Of a DNA stretch of 64,000 bases, positions 25,748 through 33,261 are shown in pieces (position 1 is the stretch's first letter; each line of letters starts with the position of its first letter). Below the pieces are notes generated by a model. That model was not told the DNA's origin, made no database searches, and saw only the letters and a list, made by a program, of their open reading frames with translations. The DNA lies in contig NKJG01000002.1 in assembly GCA_002256395.1 (NCBI GenBank), positions 335,098-399,097 of the forward strand. The letters are read 5' to 3'. The DNA is from Bacteroidetes bacterium B1(2017) (lineage in GTDB: Bacteria > Bacteroidota > Bacteroidia > UKL13-3). The position numbers and the translations under genes are program-made.

Positions 25748-26482
25748 ATGGCAGATGTAGAACTAGCATTTTATATTTTATTACCCATTGTAGCTTTCCT
25801 TTATGCTTCGGTTGGACATGGCGGAGCAAGTGGGTATTTGGCTTTAATGTCGGTATTTGCCTTTGCACCTACTGTAATGAAACCAACCGCTTTGGTTTTA
25901 AATATTTTGGTATCCTCCATTTCGTTTTGGCAATTTCAAAGAAAGGCTTCCATAAACTGGAATTTGTTTTTGATTTTGGTTCTAGCTTCAATTCCAGCAG
26001 CGTATATAGGCGGTTCAATAAGTTTGGACAACAAATTATATAGGCAAATTTTGGGGTTTATTTTATTTTTTCCAATTATTAGACTTACAGGATTTATGAA
26101 AGAGGAAGAAAAATTAGGGAGACCTTTTAATATACCATTAGCCTTATTTTTAGGCGCTAGTATTGGCTTTCTTTCTGGCTTAATTGGAATTGGGGGTGGA
26201 ATAATATTATCGCCCATTTTATTGTTTCTTGGATGGACGAATTTTAAAGAAACATCGGCTTTAAGTGCCCTATTTATTCTGGTAAATTCTATAGCTGGTA
26301 TTTTTGGCGCGCAAAAAATTGGTGTCGAATTCACTAATCAAATGATACTATTTATAGTACTTGCCATGCTAGGCGGAATTATCGGAGCTTTTTTAGGAGC
26401 TCAAAAGTTCAACTTAAAAACACTTCGTATATTACTTGCAGTGGTATTATTTATTGCTGCCACCAAACTTATATATACCTAA
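25748..26482 (+). CDS. TauE/SafE family membrane transporter
   Basis: A 244-residue protein with about eight hydrophobic helices arranged as two similar halves. The glycine-rich ASVGHGGASGYLA is in the first half and SGLIGIGGGIILSPILLFLG in the second, the TauE/SafE signature. The family exports small sulfur oxyanions or organosulfur anions such as sulfite or sulfoacetate. Its position 13 bp after moeA and just before moaD suggests a link with a molybdoenzyme acting on sulfur compounds, or transport of an anion needed for Moco, but no substrate can be assigned. Confidence 0.85.
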   Translation: MADVELAFYILLPIVAFLYASVGHGGASGYLALMSVFAFAPTVMKPTALVLNILVSSISFWQFQRKASINWNLFLILVLASIPAAYIGGSISLDNKLYRQILGFILFFPIIRLTGFMKEEEKLGRPFNIPLALFLGASIGFLSGLIGIGGGIILSPILLFLGWTNFKETSALSALFILVNSIAGIFGAQKIGVEFTNQMILFIVLAMLGGIIGAFLGAQKFNLKTLRILLAVVLFIAATKLIYT

Positions 26483-26528
26483 AATTTACTAATAATTGCT
26501 CACCTTTGCATGAATAGTTTAAATAGAA

Positions 26529-26762
26529 ATGAAAGTTAAAATCCTTGCTTTTGGACAAATTGCCGAAATAACCAAGAACCATACATGGATAATGGACGCG
26601 CCCAAGACCAGTGCTGATTTAGTGAACCAATTAGAAACTGATTTCCCTGAATTAAAAGAACTTTCCTATGCCATTTCTATAAACAAACGAATCATACATG
26701 AGCCATGCTTACTTCAAGAAATGAGTGAAATTGCTTTATTACCGCCTTTCTCTGGAGGTTAA
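26529..26762 (+). CDS. moaD: molybdopterin synthase sulfur carrier subunit MoaD
   Basis: A 77-residue ubiquitin-fold protein ending in PPFSGG; the C-terminal Gly-Gly is the site of adenylation and thiocarboxylation. KVKILAFGQIAEIT at the start is typical. It provides the sulfur for the dithiolene of molybdopterin together with MoaE. Its activating E1 enzyme is encoded 5 bp downstream. Confidence 0.93.
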   Translation: MKVKILAFGQIAEITKNHTWIMDAPKTSADLVNQLETDFPELKELSYAISINKRIIHEPCLLQEMSEIALLPPFSGG

Positions 26763-26767
26763 TCTTT

Positions 26768-27787
26768 ATGAATTACGCAAAGTTTAATAGACAAATAAAA
26801 TTACCTGGGTTTGGTTTGCTACAGCAAAAGAAACTATTTGAAGCAAAAGTATTACTTATTGGGGCTGGTGGTTTGGGTTGCCCTGCCCTACTATACCTAG
26901 CGGCTGCAGGTGTTGGTCAAATTGGTGTAGTTGATTTTGATACCGTTGAAGAAAGTAATTTGGCAAGGCAAATTTTGTTTGATGCAAATGATATTGGGCA
27001 ATTAAAGGCTCAAATTGCTTGTACTAAAATTCAACAAGCATTTCCCGATTCAACCCTTACTCCCTTTACTTTTAAATTGGATGAATCGACCATAGAAATT
27101 ACAAATGATTTTGATTTGGTGATTGATGGCAGCGATAATTTTGAAACACGTTACCTTTTAAATGATTATTGTGCTGCTCAAAATACTCCTTTAATCTATG
27201 GTTCTGTTTCGAGGTATGAAGGGCAAGTGGGAGTATTTAATGTAGAAACAGAGTCTGGTCAAAAATTTAATTTAAGGGATATTTTTCCCATTGAACCAAA
27301 GTCAGGAATGGTTGAAAACTGCGCCGAAGCGGGTGTTTTAGGCGTTGTGGCTGGATTAATAGGCATCTTGCAAGCAACAGAAGCCATAAAACTAATTACA
27401 GGACTTGGTTCAAACCTGAACCAAGAAATGCTTACTTATAATGCCTTAAGCAACCAATTTTATTCGGTTCAAATTACTCCAAAAAGTAAATCCATTATTC
27501 ATTCTGAACCAAAAACTATTGAGGATTTTAGAAGTGAATTGGAGGAGATTGATTATAAATTAATAGCCTTACTTGAAGAAAGAAATGAGCTTATTAAAAA
27601 AATTGCCAAAGTAAAAAAGGAATCAAATATGGAAATTGTGCAGGCCCAGCAATGGGAAAAAACAATGGCCAAAAAGTTAATTGAACTTGAAAAGTTATCT
27701 TTGAACAAAGAATTTGTGTTGGATATTTTTAATAGAATCCACCAAGAATCTATAGCAGAACAAAAGAAGTATTATGGAAACAACTAA
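26768..27787 (+). CDS. MoeB/ThiF-like E1 enzyme fused to an AroQ chorismate mutase domain
   Basis: Residues 1-240 are a MoeB/ThiF/HesA adenylyltransferase: GAGGLGCPA (33-40), DFDTVEESNLARQ with Arg67, the catalytic-type Asp123 in VIDGSDNFETR, and NCAEAGVLGVVAG. The YRC..C and C-terminal CxxC zinc cysteines of E. coli MoeB are absent. Residues 250-335 are instead an AroQ helical domain. Compared with E. coli chorismate mutase the spacing is exact: Arg255, Arg272, Lys283, Ser328 and Gln332 match Arg11, Arg28, Lys39, Ser84 and Gln88. Positions 51 and 52 are Gln295 and Trp296 instead of Arg and Glu. The E1 part should activate MoaD; the AroQ part may make prephenate or may be a sensor. The gene overlaps the U32 gene by 14 bp. 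Confidence 0.9.
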   Translation: MNYAKFNRQIKLPGFGLLQQKKLFEAKVLLIGAGGLGCPALLYLAAAGVGQIGVVDFDTVEESNLARQILFDANDIGQLKAQIACTKIQQAFPDSTLTPFTFKLDESTIEITNDFDLVIDGSDNFETRYLLNDYCAAQNTPLIYGSVSRYEGQVGVFNVETESGQKFNLRDIFPIEPKSGMVENCAEAGVLGVVAGLIGILQATEAIKLITGLGSNLNQEMLTYNALSNQFYSVQITPKSKSIIHSEPKTIEDFRSELEEIDYKLIALLEERNELIKKIAKVKKESNMEIVQAQQWEKTMAKKLIELEKLSLNKEFVLDIFNRIHQESIAEQKKYYGNN

Positions 27788-29024
27788 TTTGCCAGCACCA
27801 ATAGAATTAATGGCGCCAGCAGGTTCTTATGAATCGCTAATGGCAGCCATACAAGCTGGCTGCAACTCAGTTTATTTTGGTGTTGAGCAGTTAAATATGC
27901 GTGCTAGATCTACCAATAATTTTACGCTAAACGACCTAGAGAAAATTGCAGACATAGGCAAAAAACATAATGTAAAAACCTATTTAACCTTAAACACTGT
28001 CTTATATGACCACGATATTAGGTTAATGAAAGAGATAGTGATTGCCGCTAAAAAGGCGGGTATTACTGCAATTATTGCTTCAGACCATGCTGCAATTAGC
28101 ACTGCTTTTAAAGAAGGTGTGGAAGTACATATTTCTACCCAAGCAAATGTATCAAACGTTGAAACTATTGAGTTTTATAGCACCTTTGCAGATGTTGTGG
28201 TATTGGCAAGGGAATTAACATTAAAACAAGTAGCCGATATTTGCTCGAAAATTAAACGTAGAAATATTACAGGTCCAGCAGGTAAGCCGATAGAGATTGA
28301 AATCTTTGTTCATGGTGCCTTATGTATGGCCGTTTCGGGAAAATGCTATTTAAGTTTGCACTCACATAATGCCTCGGCAAATAGAGGTGCATGCATACAA
28401 AATTGCCGAAGAAATTATGTCGTAACAGATAAAGATGAAGGCATTGAGTTTGAAATAGACAACGAGTATATTATGTCGGCCAAAGACCTATGCACCATTG
28501 ATTTTATTGATAAAATTATTGACGCAGGTGTAAAGGTTATGAAAATTGAAGGCAGAGGTCGTTCGGCAGATTATGTATACACCGTTACCAAATGCTACAG
28601 AGAAGCCATAGATGCCCATTACGATAAATCGTTTAGCGAAGATAAAGTAGTTGAATGGAAACAACGACTCTCAACTGTATTTAATAGAGGTTTTTGGGAT
28701 GGTTACTACCTAGGTCGCAAAATGGGTGAATGGAATGATGAATATGGCTCTAAGGCAACTCAAAAGAAAATATATATTGGCAAAGGAATGAATTACTTTC
28801 CAAAAGTTGGCGTAGCCGAGTTTAAAGCAGAAAGTCATCAATTAAAAATAGGCGATAAAATAATTGTAATGGGCCCAAGCAGCGGCTATCAAGAAGCAAT
28901 TGTAAGCGAATTAAGGGTTGAGGATAAGCAAGTAGAAGAAATTAATAAAGGCGATTTGTTTTCATTACCACTAAGTCAAAAGGTTAGAAATTCGGATAAA
29001 TTATACAAATTGGTTGAGGCATAA
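27774..29024 (+). CDS. U32 family protein, TrhP-like (tRNA hydroxylation type)
   Basis: The 416-residue product is of the peptidase U32 superfamily but resembles E. coli TrhP (YegQ) rather than a secreted collagenase. ELMAPAGSYESL starts the barrel, and EIFVHGALCMAVSGKC and GACIQNCRRNY carry four cysteines (184, 191, 207, 211). These have the C-x6-C-x15-C-x3-C spacing of TrhP, expected to bind an Fe-S cluster. MKIEGRGRSADYV and a C-terminal beta domain follow. TrhP and its relative RlhA hydroxylate tRNA uridine-34 and 23S rRNA C2501 and require prephenate. Translational overlap with the AroQ-fusion gene upstream and the ferredoxin gene 1 bp downstream make a joint function likely. Confidence 0.85.
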   Translation: METTNLPAPIELMAPAGSYESLMAAIQAGCNSVYFGVEQLNMRARSTNNFTLNDLEKIADIGKKHNVKTYLTLNTVLYDHDIRLMKEIVIAAKKAGITAIIASDHAAISTAFKEGVEVHISTQANVSNVETIEFYSTFADVVVLARELTLKQVADICSKIKRRNITGPAGKPIEIEIFVHGALCMAVSGKCYLSLHSHNASANRGACIQNCRRNYVVTDKDEGIEFEIDNEYIMSAKDLCTIDFIDKIIDAGVKVMKIEGRGRSADYVYTVTKCYREAIDAHYDKSFSEDKVVEWKQRLSTVFNRGFWDGYYLGRKMGEWNDEYGSKATQKKIYIGKGMNYFPKVGVAEFKAESHQLKIGDKIIVMGPSSGYQEAIVSELRVEDKQVEEINKGDLFSLPLSQKVRNSDKLYKLVEA

Positions 29025-29025
29025 G

Positions 29026-29253
29026 ATGTATAAGGTAATCCAACAAAGAAATAAATGTATTGGCTGCAATGCTTGCGTAGAAGCTGCTCCCAACCGTTGG
29101 GGAGTTAGCAGAATGGATGGCAAATCGGTGTTGGTTGGCGCTGTTAACAAACGAGGTATGTTTAATGTAAACATTCCCGATTGGGAATTAGAAGAAAACC
29201 AAAGAGCAAAAGATAATTGCCCAGTTCATATTATTGATATCATAAAATTATAA
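29026..29253 (+). CDS. small [4Fe-4S] ferredoxin
   Basis: From the ATG at 29026, 1 bp after the U32 stop, the product has 75 residues. Cluster cysteines are in KCIGCNACVEAAPN, with a final Cys before Pro in DNCPVHII. One CxxCxxC...CP set means a single [4Fe-4S] cluster. The extra loop between the two halves (GAVNKRGMFNVNIPDWELE) is larger than in a minimal ferredoxin. It could donate electrons to the U32 protein or to MoaA. The longer frame from a TTG at 29014 would overlap the upstream gene and is less likely. Confidence 0.88.
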   Translation: MYKVIQQRNKCIGCNACVEAAPNRWGVSRMDGKSVLVGAVNKRGMFNVNIPDWELEENQRAKDNCPVHIIDIIKL

Positions 29254-29257
29254 GTTT

Positions 29258-29719
29258 ATGTCTGAACCTAAAAAGAAGAAAAACGTATTTGTAGAAGGTG
29301 CCATTGGTTCAGAATTTATTGCCAAATCTATTGCCAGTCATGGTAGCAAAACAGATATTGGAGCACACAGTATCTTCTTGGGTCAGGTAAGAGCAGATGA
29401 ACTAAACAACTCAACAGTGCAAGCCATTGAATACACTTGCTATCAAGAAATGGCTGAACCAATTTTGCATACGATTAGGGAAGATTGTTTTGCCAAATTT
29501 GACCTCAGCTGCATGCATATTTACCATAGTTTAGGAATTGTAAATGCAGGGCAAGTATGTTTGTTTGTTTTTACTTCATCTAAACATAGAACAAACGCAC
29601 AAGAAGCATGTTCTTACCTGGTTGAGCGCATTAAAAAGGAAGTGCCTATTTGGGGCAAAGAAATTTTAGAGGATGAAAATGAACACTGGAAAATAAATAC
29701 CAACAAAACCAATGATTGA
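29258..29719 (+). CDS. moaE: molybdopterin synthase catalytic subunit MoaE
   Basis: A 153-residue MoaE. Visible blocks are GAHSIFLGQVRADE, AIEYTCYQEMAE, the SLGIVNAGQVCLFVFTSSKHRTNAQEA core (shortened here to its parts), and the C-terminal VPIWGKE with the conserved Lys residues. It transfers sulfur from two MoaD thiocarboxylates to cyclic pyranopterin monophosphate. It follows the ferredoxin by 4 bp and overlaps the moaC-mogA fusion gene by 8 bp. Confidence 0.95.
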   Translation: MSEPKKKKNVFVEGAIGSEFIAKSIASHGSKTDIGAHSIFLGQVRADELNNSTVQAIEYTCYQEMAEPILHTIREDCFAKFDLSCMHIYHSLGIVNAGQVCLFVFTSSKHRTNAQEACSYLVERIKKEVPIWGKEILEDENEHWKINTNKTND

Positions 29720-30623
29720 TATTACACATAAATCGCCAAGCTTTAGAAAGGCAATTGCACAAGCTATTGTAAGTGTTAGCTCAATGGATACAATTGAGGC
29801 TATTAAAAACAAACAAATTGCCAAAGGCGATGTGTTTGAAATGGCTAAGACTGCGGGTTTATTTGCGGTGAAGCGTACCAGTGATATGATACCCGATTGT
29901 CATCCATTGCCCATTGAATACACCAAAGTGAGTTATGAAATAAATGGATTAGACATACAGATTTTATTGGAAGTGGCTACTATTTATAAAACAGGTGTGG
30001 AGGTAGAAGCCATGCATGGTGCATCGGTTGTGGCACTTACTATGTATGATATGTTAAAGCCAATTGACAAAGGAATTGAAATAAAAAACATTGCCTTGGT
30101 TCAGAAAAAAGGTGGCAAATCTGATTATAAAAACGAAATTGGTCATACTCTTAAAGCTGCGGTAATTGTTTGCTCCGACAGTATTTCGGCTGGCAAAAAA
30201 GAAGATAAAGCTGGTAAGGCAATACTTGAAAAATTAACAGCGATGAATTTCGCTAATTCAGATTATTGTGTAATTCCAGATCAAGTAGAAGTTATTCAAA
30301 CACAAGTGAAGGAATATTGCAAAGCAGAAATTAACCTATTAATAATTACAGGTGGTACAGGATTATCGCCGACAGATGTTACACCTGAAGCTTTAAAACC
30401 ATTGATTGAAAAAGAAATCCCAGGAATTGCAGAAGTCATACGCGATTATGGGATGCAACGGATGCCCTATGCCATGCTCTCTAGAAGTGTATGTGGGTTG
30501 ATAGGAAATACGCTTGTATTAGCGCTTCCAGGAAGCACTAGAGGCGCCATTGAATCTATGGATGCCGTGTTTCCATCGCTGCTACATATTTATAAAATGA
30601 TGGCAGGAGGAAAACACGACTAA
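29712..30623 (+). CDS. bifunctional MoaC-MogA/MoaB fusion
   Basis: Residues 1-150 are MoaC (cyclic pyranopterin monophosphate synthase): AKGDVFEMAKTAGLFAVKRTSD, the IPDCHPLPI motif with the catalytic His, and TGVEVEAMHGASVVALTMYDM. Residues 158-303 are a MogA/MoaB-type domain that adenylates molybdopterin: VIVCSDSISAGKKEDKAG, LLIITGGTGLSPTDVTPEAL, and LALPGSTRGAIESM. The fusion joins the second and the penultimate step of Moco synthesis in one chain. Such fusions are known in Bacteroidota. It closes the Moco locus, meeting dapD tail to tail. Confidence 0.95.
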   Translation: MIDITHKSPSFRKAIAQAIVSVSSMDTIEAIKNKQIAKGDVFEMAKTAGLFAVKRTSDMIPDCHPLPIEYTKVSYEINGLDIQILLEVATIYKTGVEVEAMHGASVVALTMYDMLKPIDKGIEIKNIALVQKKGGKSDYKNEIGHTLKAAVIVCSDSISAGKKEDKAGKAILEKLTAMNFANSDYCVIPDQVEVIQTQVKEYCKAEINLLIITGGTGLSPTDVTPEALKPLIEKEIPGIAEVIRDYGMQRMPYAMLSRSVCGLIGNTLVLALPGSTRGAIESMDAVFPSLLHIYKMMAGGKHD

Positions 30624-30633
30624 AAAATATTAA

Positions 30634-31446
30634 TTATACAGCTACATCATATTCTCTCAATGCATTATTGAGAGATGTTTTTAAATCGGTGCTGGCTTTG
30701 CGCTGACCAATAATTAAGGCACAAGGAACTTGGAAAGAACCTGCGGCAAATTGCTTGGTATATGAACCTGGAATTACAACCGAACGAGCAGGAACTCTTC
30801 CTTTGTATTCAATAGGTTCAGGACCAGTTACATCAATTATTTTTGTGCTCATAGTAAGTGTAACTCCAGCACCCAAAACAGCCTCACGCTCTACGTGTAC
30901 ACCTTCTACCACAATACATCTTGAACCAATAAAGCAATTATCTTCAATAATTACAGGAGCTGCTTGAACAGGCTCTAAAACCCCACCAATACCTACTCCA
31001 CCACTTAAATGAACATGCTTTCCTATTTGGGCACAACTACCTACAGTAGCCCATGTATCAACCATTGTACCTTCATCTACATAGGCTCCAATGTTTACAT
31101 AAGAAGGCATTAAGATTGTTCCTTTACTTAAATAAGCACCGTATCTAGCTACCGCGTGAGGCACTACTCTTACACCAAGTTCGGCGTAATTTGTTTTAAG
31201 AGCCATTTTATCATGAAACTCCATAGGCCCAACATGAATGGTTTCCATTTTACGAATAGGGAAATATAAAATAACGGCTTTCTTCACCCAGTCGTTCACC
31301 TTCCAACCAGTATCTGTTGGTTCGGCCACTCTTAACACTCCTTTATCTAATTTTTCAATTACCTCATTTATGGCGTCTTGAGTACTTGCTTCGCTCAATA
31401 AAGCACGATTATCCCATGCTTGTTCAATTATTAGTTTATGATCCAT
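30634..31446 (-). CDS. dapD: tetrahydrodipicolinate N-succinyltransferase
   Basis: A 270-residue left-handed beta-helix acyltransferase. The N-terminal part ends with WVKKAVILYFP. The hexapeptide repeats run from about residue 100 (GTILMPSYVNIGAYVDEGTM, GIGGVLEPVQAAPVIIEDN), and a VVIPGSYTKQF segment closes the domain. It transfers succinyl from succinyl-CoA to tetrahydrodipicolinate in lysine and diaminopimelate synthesis, hence peptidoglycan. Single gene with a promoter-like TTTG-N20-CACTTTTG just upstream. Confidence 0.96.
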   Translation of the reverse strand: MDHKLIIEQAWDNRALLSEASTQDAINEVIEKLDKGVLRVAEPTDTGWKVNDWVKKAVILYFPIRKMETIHVGPMEFHDKMALKTNYAELGVRVVPHAVARYGAYLSKGTILMPSYVNIGAYVDEGTMVDTWATVGSCAQIGKHVHLSGGVGIGGVLEPVQAAPVIIEDNCFIGSRCIVVEGVHVEREAVLGAGVTLTMSTKIIDVTGPEPIEYKGRVPARSVVIPGSYTKQFAAGSFQVPCALIIGQRKASTDLKTSLNNALREYDVAV

Positions 31447-31450
31447 AGGG

Positions 31451-31482
31451 CAAAAGTGTATTGCTTAAGGCATAAATGCAAA
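31451..31482 (-). promoter_or_regulatory. promoter for dapD
   Basis: On the minus strand TTTG (31479-31482) and CACTTTTG (31451-31458) are 20 bp apart; the -7 box has one mismatch at its first base. The ATG is only 4 bp beyond the box, so the leader would be very short or the transcript nearly leaderless. Confidence 0.55.
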
Positions 31483-31553
31483 TGAAAATTGGTTTTATTA
31501 ATTTGATTCCCTAAAAACAAGGTATAAATTGCCAACCTAAGAAATTACCATTC

Positions 31554-32228
31554 ATGGATGTAAAAATTGAAGAAAGCTGGAAATTGGTTTTAAACAATGC
31601 GTTTAATCAAGCTTCCTTTTTACACTTACGAAATTTCTTAAGGCTCGAAAAAAGCAAAGGTGAATTAATCTTCCCTCCTGGTCCACAAATTTTTGAGGCA
31701 TTTAATTACACACCTTTTGATAAAGTAAAAATTGTGCTTTTGGGCCAAGACCCCTACCACGGTCCGCAACAGGCGCATGGGCTAAGTTTTTCGGTAAATA
31801 ATGGAGTTGCATTTCCACCTTCTTTAAAGAATATTTTCAAAGGTTTACAAGTTGATTATCCCGACTATAAAACACCTCAAAATGGAAATTTAATGGCATG
31901 GGCAAAGCAAGGTGTTTTATTATTAAATTCTACTCTAACAGTTAGAGCAGGCCAAGCTGGAAGTCACCAAAAGAAAGGTTGGGAAGAGTTTACTGATGAA
32001 GTTATAAAACAGGTAAGCCTACAAAAAGAGCATATTGTTTTTCTTTTATGGGGAAGCTTTGCTATTAGCAAAGCTTCCTTAATAGATTCAAGTAAACATT
32101 TAGTATTAACCGCAGTTCATCCAAGTCCACTTTCGGCACATAGAGGTTTCTATGAATGTAGGCATTTTTCAAAAGCCAATACCTATTTAACTAGCAAAGG
32201 CCTTGAACCAATTAATTGGCAGATTTAG
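31554..32228 (+). CDS. ung: uracil-DNA glycosylase, family 1
   Basis: The 224-residue enzyme has the family 1 motifs in order: LLGQDPYHGPQQAHGLSFSV with catalytic Asp66, a NGNLMAWAKQGVLLLN loop, LLWGSFA, and the HPSPLSAHRGF leucine-intercalation loop with the catalytic His. It removes uracil from DNA in base excision repair. It is a single gene between dapD (divergent) and the envelope protein at 32236 (convergent, 7-bp gap). Confidence 0.97.
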   Translation: MDVKIEESWKLVLNNAFNQASFLHLRNFLRLEKSKGELIFPPGPQIFEAFNYTPFDKVKIVLLGQDPYHGPQQAHGLSFSVNNGVAFPPSLKNIFKGLQVDYPDYKTPQNGNLMAWAKQGVLLLNSTLTVRAGQAGSHQKKGWEEFTDEVIKQVSLQKEHIVFLLWGSFAISKASLIDSSKHLVLTAVHPSPLSAHRGFYECRHFSKANTYLTSKGLEPINWQI

Positions 32229-32235
32229 GTGTTGG

Positions 32236-33168
32236 TTATTTTTGGTTCGAACCAATAAGCACACCGAGCTTTAAACCTGTTTGCAAACAAAAGCTTACTT
32301 TACCTGAAGTAGAAGTAAAATTACCATAGCCAAAGCCGCCACTATTTGCATATATATCTGCCATTCCAAAATTGGAAGAATTTGATAAGCTCCCAACCAT
32401 TTTACCGTTTTCGTAATAGGTAACAGTTTTATTACCTATACCAGGTCCAATAAAGAAATCAACACAAAATATATCTGAGAAAACCCATTGCTTTCCAAAG
32501 TTAATAAAGAAGGCACCACCATTAACAACTATTTTATTATTTACATTATAAGTCCCAGATCCTCCAAATAATGAAAAATTACTCGTACCATTATTTTCAT
32601 GATGAATAAACATTGCCTCTGGTCTAATATAACCGCCCTTTAGTATATGGGTATAACGCATACCTTTCATATGGTAATCGGGTTGGTTTATAAACTTAAC
32701 TCCTAATCTAAAAAAGCCACCATCCGATTCGGTAAAATTATACGCATCGCTTGTATAGCTTCCTATTCCAATTATTCCAATTCCTCCTTCTACACTCATT
32801 CCTGGTTTTATAGAATATTCAAAGGATCCAGAAAACACTTTTCTAATTGGGCTAAACAAATCAATTTTAACGGCCATTTTTCTTTGGCTTGCATAGTTTT
32901 GCGCGTTACTAAATTCGTCTTCAGCAAATTTCATTACCGTACCATTGGCAAAAATAATTTTACGGATACGTTCTTTCTTTTCAACCATAATAGGCATAGA
33001 ACTATCTTCTGGCCACATTTTGTATTTTACATCATCTACTCCCAATTCCATAATTTTAACCTGTAAGGTATCGGCTTTGCCTCTAAGGAGCATTTTATCT
33101 TGTGCCATTAGTTTACTTGTACCTAATAGACAAATTAAAAGTGCTATAAAAAGTAGTTTTTGTTTCAT
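32236..33168 (-). CDS. envelope protein of unknown function, paralogue of the next gene
   Basis: A signal peptide (LLFIALLICLLGTSKLMAQ) precedes a conserved 75-residue domain (LRGKADTLQVKIMELGVDDVKYKMWP, then KIIFANGTVMKFAEDEF). A C-terminal part follows with alternating aromatic strands, ending in CLQTGLKLGVLIG, which suggests an outer-membrane beta barrel. It shares both parts with the protein at 33262, including RKMAVKIDLFSP and the NQPDYHMKGMRYTHI segment. Function unknown. The last codons contain the palindrome TTGGTTCGAACCAA (32242-32255). Confidence 0.75.
   Translation of the reverse strand: MKQKLLFIALLICLLGTSKLMAQDKMLLRGKADTLQVKIMELGVDDVKYKMWPEDSSMPIMVEKKERIRKIIFANGTVMKFAEDEFSNAQNYASQRKMAVKIDLFSPIRKVFSGSFEYSIKPGMSVEGGIGIIGIGSYTSDAYNFTESDGGFFRLGVKFINQPDYHMKGMRYTHILKGGYIRPEAMFIHHENNGTSNFSLFGGSGTYNVNNKIVVNGGAFFINFGKQWVFSDIFCVDFFIGPGIGNKTVTYYENGKMVGSLSNSSNFGMADIYANSGGFGYGNFTSTSGKVSFCLQTGLKLGVLIGSNQK
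32242..32255. repeat. palindrome TTGGTTCGAACCAA
   Basis: Exact 14-bp palindrome inside the last codons of the envelope protein gene. Identical copies occur at 34789 and 41638. The 10-bp core GGTTCGAACC also occurs at 13029 and 59992. Confidence 0.7.
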
Positions 33169-33213
33169 AGTATGAGTTATTTATAAATCAAAGTTAAGAT
33201 TAAGTCTGTAAAC

Positions 33214-33245
33214 ACAAAAGGCCCGATGAATATCGAGCCTTTTGT
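33214..33245 (-). terminator. hairpin between the two paralogous envelope genes
   Basis: ACAAAAGGC..CGAT pairs with ATCG..GCCTTTTGT around GAAT, a 14-bp stem with one mismatch. The T run is short, so it may act as a terminator or an RNA-stabilising end for the gene at 33262. Confidence 0.6.
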
Positions 33246-33261
33246 TAAAGTTTATTTCTAC

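Noticed and set aside
26768-27787. Assembly artefact joining moeB with a chorismate mutase gene
   Set aside because: The linker is continuous, the AroQ spacing is exact, and the stop overlaps the next start in a coupled operon; a chimera would not preserve this. A read-level check would settle it.
27774-29024. Secreted U32 collagenase or protease
   Set aside because: There is no signal peptide, and the four cysteines have the TrhP spacing of an Fe-S RNA-modifying enzyme.
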